Shown here in pieces: positions 10,301-18,686 of a DNA stretch of 64,000 bases. The translations under genes were made by a program, and so were the position numbers. The DNA comes from Tenggerimyces flavus (GTDB taxonomy: Bacteria > Actinomycetota > Actinomycetes > Propionibacteriales > Actinopolymorphaceae): contig NZ_JAFBCM010000001.1 in the NCBI RefSeq assembly GCF_016907715.1, positions 6,386,001 through 6,450,000 of the forward strand. Direction: 5' to 3'. Every line of letters begins with the position of its first letter. Within the stretch, counting starts at the first letter, position 1. The notes under the pieces were generated by a model. That model worked only from the letters and a program-made list of their open reading frames with translations, was not told where the DNA came from and searched no databases.

Positions 10301-10340
10301 GAACCCGGTGGGCTCGACGATCTTGCGCATCGACTCGTAA
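7311..10340 (+). CDS. Secreted subtilisin-like S8 serine peptidase with PA insert
   Basis: 1009-residue exported protease. A Sec-type signal peptide (to about ATAAAP, residue 31) is followed by an inhibitor-I9 propeptide (TYIVQLADQPVL to about residue 155) and the catalytic domain. The triad is Asp194 (VVDSGFW), His269 (GHGSHTAS) and Ser591 (GTSMSSPH). The long His-to-Ser spacing holds a protease-associated (PA) insert around residues 430-540. A fibronectin-like domain and a C-terminal beta-rich region (about 770-1009) follow, as in plant-type or actinobacterial subtilases. GTG start with GGAGG five to six bases before it. A strong terminator follows, so it is probably monocistronic. Its role is extracellular protein degradation. 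Confidence 0.95.
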   Translation: MFGPGRTFGIALAGLSAAAIALATIPATAAAPGSGDSAGKPVVTSANPAPTYKSGTYIVQLADQPVLSYEGGLSGLKSTKPAVGAKVRRDNAAVKSYRSYLGKQRGKLLAKIGGAKKLYDYDYAFAGFAAKLTGDQAAELAKTPGVLSVTKDEIRKLDTSTTPTFLGLTGKGGMWEKLGGIDKAGDGVIVGVVDSGFWQESKSFAPIKTTKASDRLIKRKFDGTCDKGIEQPYVKCNNKVIGARYFLEGTGVDNVDKSDYISPRDGGGHGSHTASTAAGNNGVPAVVEGSNLGNVSGMAPHARLAIYKVCWTTGGGGCAGSDSVAAIDTAIADGVDVINFSISGSTASVVDPVELAFFRAARAGVFVAASAGNSGPGSSTVAHNSPWLATVAAGTHDRVYESSVTLGNGATYAGVGQGAAVPSSPVVLSTAVGLPGKPANEVQLCYIGALDPAKVAGKIVVCDRGVNARVDKSAAVKQAGGVGVVLANTSPSSLNADLHTLPTVHVDETAGAAIKAYVSANPAATASLAQGTGVAGAEAPWVASFSSRGPALAGGGDLLKPDIMAPGVDVLAAVAPPSNSGRDFDYYSGTSMSSPHIAGLAALVIQAHPRWSPAAVKSALMTTATTLDNKGNPITNDTGTPASALDYGAGQVVPTKALDPGLVYDSGPKDWIRYLCGLGQLPSSDRNCKKLGSIDASNLNYPSIAAGDLAGDQTITRTVTSVSRSRSTYTAHVSSPAGFSVSVVPSKLRLSPGQSAKVKIKLTRTSAAFDAYAFGSLVWKDGKHSVQSPIVVKPVRVAAALEVRGAGASGSAKIATKAGYTGTLTASAAGLVAGTESNATLTNPDGSAFPTDAPAANDHVAKFTVPIAAGSSLARFSLYDSDYAAGTDLDLFVFKAGTNELVGSSAGGSAEEQIDIADPEAGSYDVYVDLFGLAPGETSLAVKHFTWGLGSTSTGNLTVTPASQPAKSGKSSSVTAAWTGLSAGKRWLGRVVYGDGTNPVGSTILRIDS

Positions 10341-10359
10341 CCGGCGCGTTCCCACAGGG

Positions 10360-10398
10360 GCACCCGCTGTCGAGACTCTCGACAGCGGGTGCTTCTTT
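10360..10398 (+). terminator. Rho-independent terminator after the subtilase gene
   Basis: A 14-bp perfect stem (GCACCCGCTGTCGA with TCGACAGCGGGTGC) around a short GACTC loop, followed by TTCTTT. It begins 19 bases after the stop codon. Confidence 0.92.
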
Positions 10399-10634
10399 GG
10401 TGTGCGGGGATTATGCCGCCAGCGATACGCCAGCGCGGCTTGCGAGACTAGCCATGCACGGGGGATGTGCTCCCCTCGCTCCGCATCGGAAGGGGGCGGC
10501 TTCACCATGTCATCAATTCGTTCTTCAGCAGCTCGAAGTTCACGTACGTGGACAGTGGATGCATTCCCGTGAATGGCCGTTTACCGTTCCCTCGGCCGAT
10601 GCAAACGGCATCACCTCATCCGATCGGGGACTTG

Positions 10635-11126
10635 ATGAAATCGACTCGAATTTCACCGAGGAGAATTGTGGTCGCTTTGATAGCAGCGCTTGTCGCGTTT
10701 ATAGCGTCTATCTCGATGAGCGCCGTTCCAGCGGGAGCCCAGTCGACAGAAGTGGTGCCCCTCGCAGGGCAGCCGCACATCGACGCCGAGGGCAGTGGAA
10801 GGGTCGTGCACAAGGACTTCTTCTTCTCCGACTCTTCCGCTGGCGCAAAGGCGCGAGCGTGGGTGCACAGCGGAGTCGATTGCCGTGACTCGTTCTGCAC
10901 CATCCAGAGATACAACAACGACAGATACCGCGGCTACAAGCTGACGGGCTGCGATATCTACGACCTCGACAACTTCGTCGGAGAATACGACGCTCACAAT
11001 CATGGAACGTCGAGAGTCAACCTTCTCAACGACTCCTACGGCATTATCGGCTGGCGCGGCGGCGGCTCCGCGACGAATGTGAACTGGAGCCCGGTCGGAA
11101 AGATCGGCCTCTGCAACCGCTCCTGA
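10635..11126 (+). CDS. Small secreted protein with four cysteines, unknown function
   Basis: 163 residues from the ATG at 10635, which has CGGGGA just before it. An upstream in-frame start at 10467 would place 56 non-signal residues ahead of the signal peptide and is rejected. The N-terminus is a clear export signal: basic MKSTRISPRR, a hydrophobic stretch, then AVPAGAQS. The mature part is about 125 residues and polar, with cysteines in VDCRDSFC, LTGCDIYD and the C-terminal GLCNRS, suggesting two disulfides. No family recognised. It lies between two strong terminators and so is a single-gene unit. Confidence 0.8.
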   Translation: MKSTRISPRRIVVALIAALVAFIASISMSAVPAGAQSTEVVPLAGQPHIDAEGSGRVVHKDFFFSDSSAGAKARAWVHSGVDCRDSFCTIQRYNNDRYRGYKLTGCDIYDLDNFVGEYDAHNHGTSRVNLLNDSYGIIGWRGGGSATNVNWSPVGKIGLCNRS

Positions 11127-11139
11127 TCGCCCAACGCGG

Positions 11140-11174
11140 TACGTGGCCCGGGGAGCTCTTCCCCGGGCCACGTA
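11140..11174. terminator. Bidirectional terminator between convergent genes
   Basis: A perfect 15-bp inverted repeat (TACGTGGCCCGGGGA and its complement) with loop GCTCT. It sits between the stop of the secreted protein (11126) and the stop of the MerR gene (11176). Confidence 0.9.
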
Positions 11175-11175
11175 C

Positions 11176-11919
11176 TCAAAGGGACTCGAGATAACCGAAG
11201 AGCGTGGCGGTGGCTTGGAGGCGGAGGGTGCTGAGGCGGTCGAGGTCGGCTTCGCGGCGGGCCAGTTCGGCGCGGACTCTCTCGGGCTTGCGGGACTGGT
11301 CGGTCGAGTGCAGCTCGTCCAGCACGGGGCGGATCAGCTCGATGCCGTAGCCGCCGCGGCGGAGGATGGCGATGAGGTGGGCGTTGCGCTGTTGGCCGCG
11401 GTCGTACACCCGGTATCCCGTCGTACGGTCCCGCGTCGGCCGCAGGAGCCCTCGCTTCTCCCACAACCGCAGGGCTGACGTTCGCACCCCGAGCGACCGC
11501 GCCACCTCGCCGACGCGCAGGTAGGCCGACGAGGGCGGAGGCGCGTCCACCACCACGGCCTCGAACGCTCCCAGCACGCGGTCGATCCGCAGCCGCTCGG
11601 CATGCAGCTCGGCGTGCGACGCGTCCACCAACGACAACACGAGCGAGCGCGACCCACCGTGCACCGCCCGCAGCACCGACAACGCCGAGTCCCAGCCGTA
11701 CCCCTTGATCAGCACCCGCGCCACGCGCAGCGCCTCGGCGTGCTCGGACGTGAAGACCCGGTAGCCGCTCGGGGTCCGCGACACTGGCGGCAGGAAGCCG
11801 ACGTCGGCGTATTGGCGTACCGACTGCACCGACAGGCCCGCCGAACGCGCGAGGTCGACGAGCCGCGGCCGCTTTACAGCGGCGGTGGAGGCTTTCACGG
11901 TTCCGCGTGAGCGAGACAC
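11176..11919 (-). CDS. Double-MerR transcriptional regulator
   Basis: 247-residue protein with two MerR-type winged-helix domains in tandem. The first spans about 18-87 (LVDLARSAGLSVQSVRQYAD, then PSGYRVFTSEHAEAL) and the second about 132-202 (YLRVGEVARSLGVRTSALRL, then TTGYRVYDRGQQRN). A helical, probably coiled-coil segment (212-245) ends the protein. Ordinary MerR proteins have one such domain and dimerise. No effector-binding domain or metal cysteines are seen. It is divergent from the ABC exporter operon with only 42 bases between, so it probably controls those genes and itself. Confidence 0.88.
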   Translation of the reverse strand: MSRSRGTVKASTAAVKRPRLVDLARSAGLSVQSVRQYADVGFLPPVSRTPSGYRVFTSEHAEALRVARVLIKGYGWDSALSVLRAVHGGSRSLVLSLVDASHAELHAERLRIDRVLGAFEAVVVDAPPPSSAYLRVGEVARSLGVRTSALRLWEKRGLLRPTRDRTTGYRVYDRGQQRNAHLIAILRRGGYGIELIRPVLDELHSTDQSRKPERVRAELARREADLDRLSTLRLQATATLFGYLESL

Positions 11920-11961
11920 GCGTCAAAGTCTATAACTGCGGTTCAATGAGAAACTTTAAGC

Positions 11962-12936
11962 ATGATCGAAGTCCGCGATCTCCGCATGACCTACCGCGCC
12001 CCCATCCGCGACGCCGGGCTCAAGGCCGCTCTCCGCACGCTCGTTCACCGCCGCTACCAGGACGTGAAGGCCGTCGACGACATCACGTTCGACATCCAGG
12101 CCGGCGAGGTCGTCGGCTTCATCGGCCCGAACGGCGCCGGCAAGACCACCACGATGAAGATCCTCTCCGGCATCCTGCACCCCACCGAGGGCACCGTCAG
12201 CGTCCTCGGCCACGTCCCCTGGCAACGCAAGACGACGTTCCTCCGCAGGATCGCCCTGGTGAGAGGCAGCCAACCGATCGGCGGCCCCGTCGAGCTCACC
12301 GTCCTCGACTCCCTCCGCTACCAGCAGCTTCTGTACGACGTCTCCGCCAAGGACTTCCGCGACAACCTCGAAGAGCTCACCGACCTGCTCGAGCTCGCCA
12401 AGCTCCTCCCCCGCCAGGTCCGCGCCCTCAGCCTCGGCGAACGGATGCGCGCCGGCCTCGCGATGACCCTCCTCTACAAGCCCGACGTCCTGTTCCTCGA
12501 CGAACCCACCATCGGCCTCGACGTCAGCGCCGCCGCGATCGTGCGCAGGTTCCTCAAGAGCTACGCCGAACGCACCGGTGCCACGATCCTGCTCACCAGC
12601 CACTACATGGGCGACGTCCAGTCCCTGTGCCCGCGTCTCATCCTGATCGACAAGGGCAGCCTCCAGTACGACGGGCCGATCGACGCCCTCGCCGCGAAAC
12701 TCGCGCCCTACAAACTGATCCGCGTCTCCGCCCCCGATGCCAAGCCCGACCAAGTCCCGCAGGTGGGCGAGGTCGTCGAGAAGGACGGCACCACCTGGGT
12801 CATCCGCGTCGCCCGCGACGAGGTCGCCCACGCCACGACCAGACTCCTGAACGAGCTCCCCATCGTGGACCTCGCGGTCGAAGAGCCCCCGCTGGAGAAC
12901 GTCATCGACCGCGTCTACCGCGAGGGTGTCGCGTGA
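11962..12936 (+). CDS. ABC-2 type exporter ATP-binding protein
   Basis: 324-residue nucleotide-binding subunit. Walker A is GPNGAGKTT, the signature region is LSLGERMRAGLAM, Walker B is VLFLDEPTIGLD, and the switch His is in LLTSHYMG. The N-terminal extension before the first strand (YRAPIRDAGLKAALRTLVHR) and the C-terminal acidic tail are typical of the family that pairs with PF06182-type permeases. The stop overlaps the GTG of the next gene (GTGA). It should energise export of an unknown substrate with the two following permeases. Confidence 0.93.
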   Translation: MIEVRDLRMTYRAPIRDAGLKAALRTLVHRRYQDVKAVDDITFDIQAGEVVGFIGPNGAGKTTTMKILSGILHPTEGTVSVLGHVPWQRKTTFLRRIALVRGSQPIGGPVELTVLDSLRYQQLLYDVSAKDFRDNLEELTDLLELAKLLPRQVRALSLGERMRAGLAMTLLYKPDVLFLDEPTIGLDVSAAAIVRRFLKSYAERTGATILLTSHYMGDVQSLCPRLILIDKGSLQYDGPIDALAAKLAPYKLIRVSAPDAKPDQVPQVGEVVEKDGTTWVIRVARDEVAHATTRLLNELPIVDLAVEEPPLENVIDRVYREGVA

Positions 12937-13700
12937 CCCGAACGCTCGCCCTCACCAGGCTCGAGATCTGGCGGCAGATCCTCACCTGGTCCGGCTCCTG
13001 GTGGTTCGTCGTCACCCTCGCCGCCCAGGAAGCGATCTCGCCCCTCCTCGGCCTGTTCATCTGGACTGCCGTGACCCCTGGCGAGCAGGTCGGCACCTAC
13101 TACGTGGCGCTCCTGGCCGTCCTCCTCGCCACCGCCTCCTACGAGGCCCACACGCTGTCGAACGGCATCTACGACGGCACCATCTCCCACGAGCTGCTCA
13201 AGCCACGCGCCACCTGGATCGCGGTTGCCGGCGAGAACCTCGCGATCCGCGTCTGGCTGATCCTGATGGGAATCCCCATGCTGGCCGTGGCAATCCCCGC
13301 GTTCGGCGTGACGTTCACCGCGACGAACCTGCTCCTCGCCGTCCCCGCGCTCGGACTCGCGGCGATCCTCCGCTTCTTGTTCAGCTGGGTCCTCGCGCTC
13401 TCCGCGTTCTGGACCGAACGAGCCCACGCCACGATGGGCTTCGGCGGCGTACTGATCTTCCTGCTCGGCGGATCGGCGGCACCCGTGCCGTTCCTGCCCG
13501 AACCGATGCGTTCGATCGCCAGTGCGCTCCCGTTCCGCGCGATGCTCGGCTTCCCCGCCGAGCTCGCCACCGGGACCGTCGCGGGAGCGGACGTCGTACG
13601 CGGATTCGCCTACCAGCTTGGCTGGATCGCCCTTTTCGCCATCCTCGCGGTCGTCTTCTGGCGCGTCGGCGTCCGCCGCTACACGTCCGTAGGAGGCTGA
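12933..13700 (+). CDS. ABC-2 family permease (PF06182-like), subunit 1
   Basis: 255-residue polytopic membrane protein with about six helices, starting at a GTG that overlaps the ATPase stop. The N-terminus VTRTLALTRLEIWRQILTW and the end VFWRVGVRRYTSVGG match the ABC-2 permease family formerly called DUF990. It presumably dimerises with the next gene product, which has the same C-terminal VGVRRYT signature. Confidence 0.88.
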   Translation: MTRTLALTRLEIWRQILTWSGSWWFVVTLAAQEAISPLLGLFIWTAVTPGEQVGTYYVALLAVLLATASYEAHTLSNGIYDGTISHELLKPRATWIAVAGENLAIRVWLILMGIPMLAVAIPAFGVTFTATNLLLAVPALGLAAILRFLFSWVLALSAFWTERAHATMGFGGVLIFLLGGSAAPVPFLPEPMRSIASALPFRAMLGFPAELATGTVAGADVVRGFAYQLGWIALFAILAVVFWRVGVRRYTSVGG

Positions 13701-13704
13701 AACC

Positions 13705-14487
13705 GTGCTCGTCCTGAGGCTCTTTGGCGCCGGCTTCTCCATGTCGCTCAGGCGATCCCTCGCCCACCGCACGAACCTCACGTTCGACGTCCTCCTGGCG
13801 ATCCTCACGCTCATCAGCGAGCTGGCGGTCGTCCAGCTGATCTTCACCCGCACCGACGACCTCGCCGGCTGGAACAGAGCCGAGCTGCTCGTCCTCGTCG
13901 GCACGTTCCAGCTGATGGCCGGCATCCGTACGGCGTTCATCGAGCCCAACCTGAGCTGGTTCACCGATCAGGTGCGCAACGGCAAGATGGATCTCTACCT
14001 GATCCAGCCGGCGTCGAGCCTGTTCCTGGCCAGCCTGAGCTCGCACTCGCCGGTGGCCCTCACCAGAGCGGTCCTCGGCCTGGCGGTCATCGGCGGAGGC
14101 ATCGCGGACCACGGCAAGCTCCCCACGATCGCCGGCCTGCTCACCTGGCTACTACTGCTCGCCACCGGCACAGTGATCATGTGGAGCCTCGGCGTTCTCG
14201 TGTCCTGCTTGGCGTTCTGGGCACCACGGCTGGAGCTCGACATCCTGTTCAGCTCGGCACTGAACCTCGCGCGCTACCCGGTCGACATCTACAGCCGACC
14301 ACTGCGCATCGTGCTCACCTACCTGTTCCCGATGGCGGTCGTGACCACGCTCCCGACCACAGCGCTGCTGCGCGGCCCGACCCTCGTCGGTACGGCGGCA
14401 GCCATCGCCGCCGGCGCCGGCATCGCGCTGCTCGCGATCGGTGCATGGTCGGTGGGCGTGCGCCGCTACACCGGTGCGACGTCCTGA
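13705..14487 (+). CDS. ABC-2 family permease (PF06182-like), subunit 2
   Basis: 260-residue membrane protein, paralogous to the preceding permease and ending in WSVGVRRYTGATS. GTG start with AGGAGG eight bases upstream, overlapping the end of the previous gene. Six or so hydrophobic helices are visible. Its last 22 bases overlap the end of rodA on the other strand, so the two convergent genes share their 3' ends. Confidence 0.88.
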   Translation: MLVLRLFGAGFSMSLRRSLAHRTNLTFDVLLAILTLISELAVVQLIFTRTDDLAGWNRAELLVLVGTFQLMAGIRTAFIEPNLSWFTDQVRNGKMDLYLIQPASSLFLASLSSHSPVALTRAVLGLAVIGGGIADHGKLPTIAGLLTWLLLLATGTVIMWSLGVLVSCLAFWAPRLELDILFSSALNLARYPVDIYSRPLRIVLTYLFPMAVVTTLPTTALLRGPTLVGTAAAIAAGAGIALLAIGAWSVGVRRYTGATS

Positions 14488-15629
14488 CCACGCAGGTGCA
14501 CGTTCTCCAACAGGGCAACGGCAACCAGACAGGCGACCATGCTGGAGCCGCCGTACGACACGAACGGCAACGGCAGCCCGGTGATCGGCATCAGCCCGAG
14601 CGTCATGCCGACGTTCTCGAAGATCTGCGCGGCGAACCAGCACACGACGCCGCCGGCGAGCAGGCGGCCGAACAGGTCGGGCGCAGCGCGCGCGATGCGT
14701 ACGCCGCGCCACAGCACGAACGCCAGCAACAGAAGCAAGGCGCTCGAGCCTACGAAGCCGAGCTCCTCCCCCGCCACCGTGAACACGAAGTCGGTGTGCT
14801 GCTCGGGAACGTACGCACCGCTCGTCCTGCTGCCGTGGAACAAGCCCGCCCCGAACAGCCCGCCCGACCCGATCGCGACCCGCGCCTGCTCGGCGTTGTA
14901 GCCGATCCCCTCCGGATCGACGCCAGGGTTGACGAACGCGGTGAGCCGCGCGAGCTGGTAACCCTCCAGCAGCCCCACCCGCACGGCGGCGTACCCGGCC
15001 GTCGCCGCGACGAGTACGAGTCCGGCGAGAAAGCGCAACGGCGTGCCCGCGAGCGCCAGGACGCCGAATCCTGTGACCAGCAGGACGAACACGGTACCGA
15101 GGTCGGGTTGGATCGCGACCAGCCCGATGGGCACCGCGGCAACGGCGAGCGCCCAGAGCAGATCGGACCGCGCCGATCGGGTCGAACGGCGGGCATTGTC
15201 TCTCCGTTCGGCGAGGACTACTGCCATCCCGACGACGATCGCGACCTTCGCGAACTCCCCGGGCTGTAAGGAGAAACCGCCCGGCAGCCGGATCCAGGAC
15301 TGGGATCCGTTCACGGTCGCGCCCAGCACGAGCACGAGGACCAGTCCCGCCACCACGACCAGGTAGCAGGCCGGCGCGTACAGCCGCAGCCGGCGATGGT
15401 CGATCATCGCGACCGGAACGGCGATCACCACGCCGATCAGGATGTTGAGGATCTGCTTCAGCAGGTAGGCCTGCGGGTCACCACCGGTGAGAGACGGCCG
15501 GTGCGCGGTCGCCGACCACACCAGCAGACAACCCAACGCCAGCAGGGCGATCACCGCGACGAGCAGCGACCAGTCGAGCTGCCGGGCGGCGGTCGACCCG
15601 GCATGGCGAGGCGGAGCGACGGCAGTCAT
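14466..15629 (-). CDS. rodA: Rod-shape-determining SEDS protein RodA
   Basis: Peptidoglycan glycosyltransferase of the elongasome, 387 residues, about ten membrane helices. Family hallmarks are present: GSQSWIRLPGGFSLQPGEFAK, IQPDLGTVFVLL, the GxxxGxG-type loop VAIGSGGLFGAGLF, and the C-terminal TGLPLPFVSYGGSSM. The ATG at 15629 overlaps the mrdA stop (ATGA), so the SEDS enzyme and its transpeptidase partner are translationally coupled. It is the last gene of the mreBCD-mrdA-rodA operon. Confidence 0.95.
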   Translation of the reverse strand: MTAVAPPRHAGSTAARQLDWSLLVAVIALLALGCLLVWSATAHRPSLTGGDPQAYLLKQILNILIGVVIAVPVAMIDHRRLRLYAPACYLVVVAGLVLVLVLGATVNGSQSWIRLPGGFSLQPGEFAKVAIVVGMAVVLAERRDNARRSTRSARSDLLWALAVAAVPIGLVAIQPDLGTVFVLLVTGFGVLALAGTPLRFLAGLVLVAATAGYAAVRVGLLEGYQLARLTAFVNPGVDPEGIGYNAEQARVAIGSGGLFGAGLFHGSRTSGAYVPEQHTDFVFTVAGEELGFVGSSALLLLLAFVLWRGVRIARAAPDLFGRLLAGGVVCWFAAQIFENVGMTLGLMPITGLPLPFVSYGGSSMVACLVAVALLENVHLRGQDVAPV

Positions 15630-17410
15630 CGCAGCGCCTCCCACAATCGCCGCACCGCGGGACCCGAGGTGGCCGCGCCCGTACCGCCCTGCGAGACCAT
15701 CATCACCACGGCGTACCTCTGGTCGAACGACGCGAACCACGATGTCGACTGCCTGCCGTCGACCTCGGCAGTCCCGGTCTTCGACGCGACCGGCGTCTTG
15801 TCGAGCCGGAACCCGGCGAACGGCGCCGCGCCCGTGCCCGACACCGTGGTCTTGCGCAGGGCCGCCTGCAGATAGCGCAACTGCGACGGCGTCAACGGCA
15901 GCTTGCCGGCCACCTTCGGTACCTGTTTCCGCAACGAGGGCTGCAGGAGCGAGCCGCCGTTCGCGAGCGCCGCGTACGCACGAGCGAGCTGCAACGGCGT
16001 CACCGTGGTGTCGCCCTGCCCGATCGCGAGCAGCGCGGCGTGCCCGGCGTACGAGGTCTGGCGTCCGACGTGGCCGGCGCGTTCGCCCGGCAGGTCGAGT
16101 CCAGTACGCCGACCGAAGCCGAACGCGGCGGCTGCGGCCTCGATCGCGTCGTCCCGCCGATGGTCGAGCCCGACCTGGTAGAAGAACGTGTCGCACGACA
16201 CCGCGAGGGCGTCGGCGAGCGAGAGGTCGCCGTACGCGAGCGACTCGAAGTTGCGGAACGTACGGCCGACGATCTCCATCGTGCCCGGGCAGGGCAGCTG
16301 CTCCGACGTCCGGAAGCCGTGGGTGAGAGCCGCGGTCGCCGAGACCACCTTGAACGTCGACCCCGGCGCGTACTCGCCCTGCGTGGCGCGCGCCACCAAG
16401 GGCGCGTCGCCCGAGGCGAGCAGCCGCTTCCGCTCGGCGCTTGTTAGACCGTCTAGCCAGAGTGAGGGATCGTAACCAGGGTTACTGGCCATCGCGATCA
16501 CTCCACCCGTTCGCGCATCGAGGACGACGATCGCGCCGGCGTCGGCGACGTACTTCCGCTTGGTGACCTTGTCGAAGCGGGTCCGCGTCGCGGCGAGGGT
16601 CTTCGCGAGCTCGCGCTCGGCGAGGGCCTGGATGCGAACGTCGAGGTTCGTGACGAGGTCCGCGCCAGGCTTCGCGGGCCGCTCGGACACCACCGACAGC
16701 ACCCGGCCCTGCGCGTCGATCCGCACGGTCCGCTGACCCGGCGTGCCGCGCAGCAGCGCGTCGTACTGCTTCTCCAGCCCGGCCCGCCCGACCAGGTCGG
16801 TCGTCCGCAGTTCGCCGTGGGACGCGTCGAGCTCGGTGCGGTTGACCGGCGCGACGTAGCCGAGCAGATGCGCGGCGGAAACCCCATCGGGCTTGGGAAA
16901 ACGCCGCGTCGCACGGGAGTCGACGACCACGCCCGGGAAGTGCTCCGATCGCTCGGAGATCGCGAGCGCTGCCTGGGTCGACACGTTCCGGGCGATCGGC
17001 ACCGGTTCGTACGGCTGGCCGCTCCAGCACACCGGCGGGCGGCGGGCCCCGGGCGTCCCGCAAGGCACCGTCCGCGCGGCCAGGTCGGCACCGGGCTTCC
17101 CGAGGACGGAGCCGAGCCGGTCGTACAGCGCGGTCCGGCCAGGCTTGTCCAGCTTGCCGACCGCCGAAGGATCGACGAGCACGGTGAGGGCGCTCTCGTT
17201 GTCGACGAGCGGGCGGCCGTTCCGGTCCAGGATCCGGCCACGGACGGCGGGCACCGAGATCGTCCGCAGCTCGCCGACGTCGGTCATGGGTGCGCTGGGT
17301 TCGACAGGGCGGGCGACCTGCACGATCCAGAGCCGGCCGAGCAGGACGGCGACCAGCGTGAGCACGAGCAGCTGGAGGATGGCCATCCGCGCCGTGGTCC
17401 TCGCGTTCAC
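15626..17410 (-). CDS. mrdA: Penicillin-binding protein 2 (elongasome transpeptidase)
   Basis: Class B PBP of 594 residues. A single N-terminal membrane helix (MAILQLLVLTLVAVLLGRLW) precedes the PBP dimerisation domain (VPAVRGRILDRNGRPLVDN) and the transpeptidase domain with S351-T-F-K354, the SxN-like SCD (VSCDTFFYQ) and KTG (SKTGTAE). The GTG at 17410 overlaps the mreD stop (GTGA); an ATG eight codons later is an alternative. A further upstream extension of the frame lies inside mreD and is rejected. It cross-links peptidoglycan during lateral growth with RodA. Confidence 0.94.
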   Translation of the reverse strand: MNARTTARMAILQLLVLTLVAVLLGRLWIVQVARPVEPSAPMTDVGELRTISVPAVRGRILDRNGRPLVDNESALTVLVDPSAVGKLDKPGRTALYDRLGSVLGKPGADLAARTVPCGTPGARRPPVCWSGQPYEPVPIARNVSTQAALAISERSEHFPGVVVDSRATRRFPKPDGVSAAHLLGYVAPVNRTELDASHGELRTTDLVGRAGLEKQYDALLRGTPGQRTVRIDAQGRVLSVVSERPAKPGADLVTNLDVRIQALAERELAKTLAATRTRFDKVTKRKYVADAGAIVVLDARTGGVIAMASNPGYDPSLWLDGLTSAERKRLLASGDAPLVARATQGEYAPGSTFKVVSATAALTHGFRTSEQLPCPGTMEIVGRTFRNFESLAYGDLSLADALAVSCDTFFYQVGLDHRRDDAIEAAAAAFGFGRRTGLDLPGERAGHVGRQTSYAGHAALLAIGQGDTTVTPLQLARAYAALANGGSLLQPSLRKQVPKVAGKLPLTPSQLRYLQAALRKTTVSGTGAAPFAGFRLDKTPVASKTGTAEVDGRQSTSWFASFDQRYAVVMMVSQGGTGAATSGPAVRRLWEALR

Positions 17411-17871
17411 TGCGGCGCGACCCGGGCTGACAGCGGTACGAGGACGAGCGCGAGCACCGCCGCGGAGAGGATCGACGTGCCGCCGGCACTGAGCAGGACC
17501 GACCAGTCGACTCGCGGATCGCCAAGCAGGACGTCGATTCCGGCGTACGTGGCGAGTGTGAGCGCGGCGCCACCGGTCATCGCGAGCACGCCGATGAGGA
17601 CCCGGTGGTTGCCGTCGTCGGCGCGGGTCACGCCAGCGGCGCCGACGAGGTACGCCGCGAGCGTGAACGACAGTGCCCACAGTCCGGCGACCCCGTCCGC
17701 CGGCGGCGCGACGTCGACGAGCAGACCGGCGCAGAACCCCAGCACCGCACCGAACGCCGGCCCCCGCACGTACGCGAACGCCAGCACGGCGACGAGCGCC
17801 AAGGAGACGCTCGGCAGCAGCGTGACCTGGACCAGCCAGGCGACCAGAACGACAGCCGCGGCGAGCAGCAT
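17407..17871 (-). CDS. mreD: Rod-shape-determining protein MreD
   Basis: Small integral-membrane protein, 154 residues, four to five hydrophobic helices, with the FCAGLLVDVAPPADG loop typical of actinobacterial MreD. It starts at the base where mreC ends and its stop overlaps mrdA. It links MreC to the cytoplasmic MreB filament and the wall synthases. Confidence 0.88.
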   Translation of the reverse strand: MLLAAAVVLVAWLVQVTLLPSVSLALVAVLAFAYVRGPAFGAVLGFCAGLLVDVAPPADGVAGLWALSFTLAAYLVGAAGVTRADDGNHRVLIGVLAMTGGAALTLATYAGIDVLLGDPRVDWSVLLSAGGTSILSAAVLALVLVPLSARVAPQ

Positions 17872-18686
17872 CAGCGCTCCCCCACCACGACACCGACGAC
17901 ATCGAGGGCAGTGAGATCGACGTACGGATCCACCGACGCCTTCGGCGCGACACCCGCGGTCGCCGGATCCACCGAGACGACGCGGCCGATCGGAATCCCC
18001 GCAGGGTAAGGCGATCCGTTCGGCGATCCCCAGGTGACCAGCCGGTCACCCTGCTTGACCCGGGCCGAGTGGTCGACGAGCTGCAGCGTCAACCTGGCCT
18101 TGCCGACCACATCGCCTGTCCCGTGCAGGAAACCGAGCTCGCGGCTCGTCTCCAGCCGCCCACCGACGGTCGACGTGGCGTCGCCGAGCAACAGGACGGT
18201 CGCGCTCGTCGTACCCGCGCGAACGACCCGGCCGACGAGCCCGTCGGCCGCGACCACGGCCTGGTCGGCGCGAACCCCGTCCCGCGTGCCGACATCGAGA
18301 GTCACCGTATGCGCGAAGCTCTGCTGCGCCCCGAAGCCCACGACCCGCGCCGGGACTGTGTGCCCGGCCGAGCGAAGCTGGTCGACGGCTCGCCCTTCCG
18401 CACGGCGTTCGGCGTCCGTCCGAAGCTGCCCGCGCAGGGCGGCGTTCTCCTCACGCAGTTTCAGCAGTTCGCTCCGCTGCTCGCCGAGCGAGGCGACATC
18501 CCTTGCCGCGTTGACGATCGGACGCGTCGCGACCCGCGCGCCGAGCTGCAGCGGAGCGACCGCCTCAGCCACCGCGGCGCGTACGGCGTTCAACGGAGAC
18601 TCCTCGACCGCGAGGTCGACGGTGACGAGCGAGAACGAGCCGAGCAGGAGCAGCACCAGCAGCACCCGGGACCGCGGCCGCATCAT
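17871..18686 (-). CDS. mreC: Rod-shape-determining protein MreC
   Basis: 271-residue bitopic membrane protein: one N-terminal helix (RVLLVLLLLGSFSLVTVDLA), a coiled coil (about 65-100, LGEQRSELLKLREENAALRG) and a beta-rich extracytoplasmic domain (VGFGAQQSFAHTVTLDVGTR, GLVGRVVRAG, WGSPNGSPYPAGIPIGRV). The ATG at 18686 is chosen because it overlaps the mreB stop (ATGA); an earlier in-frame start would lie inside mreB. Confidence 0.93.
   Translation of the reverse strand: MMRPRSRVLLVLLLLGSFSLVTVDLAVEESPLNAVRAAVAEAVAPLQLGARVATRPIVNAARDVASLGEQRSELLKLREENAALRGQLRTDAERRAEGRAVDQLRSAGHTVPARVVGFGAQQSFAHTVTLDVGTRDGVRADQAVVAADGLVGRVVRAGTTSATVLLLGDATSTVGGRLETSRELGFLHGTGDVVGKARLTLQLVDHSARVKQGDRLVTWGSPNGSPYPAGIPIGRVVSVDPATAGVAPKASVDPYVDLTALDVVGVVVGER

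Noticed and set aside
10467-10634. Upstream start for the four-cysteine secreted protein
   Set aside because: It would put 56 residues before an obvious signal peptide.
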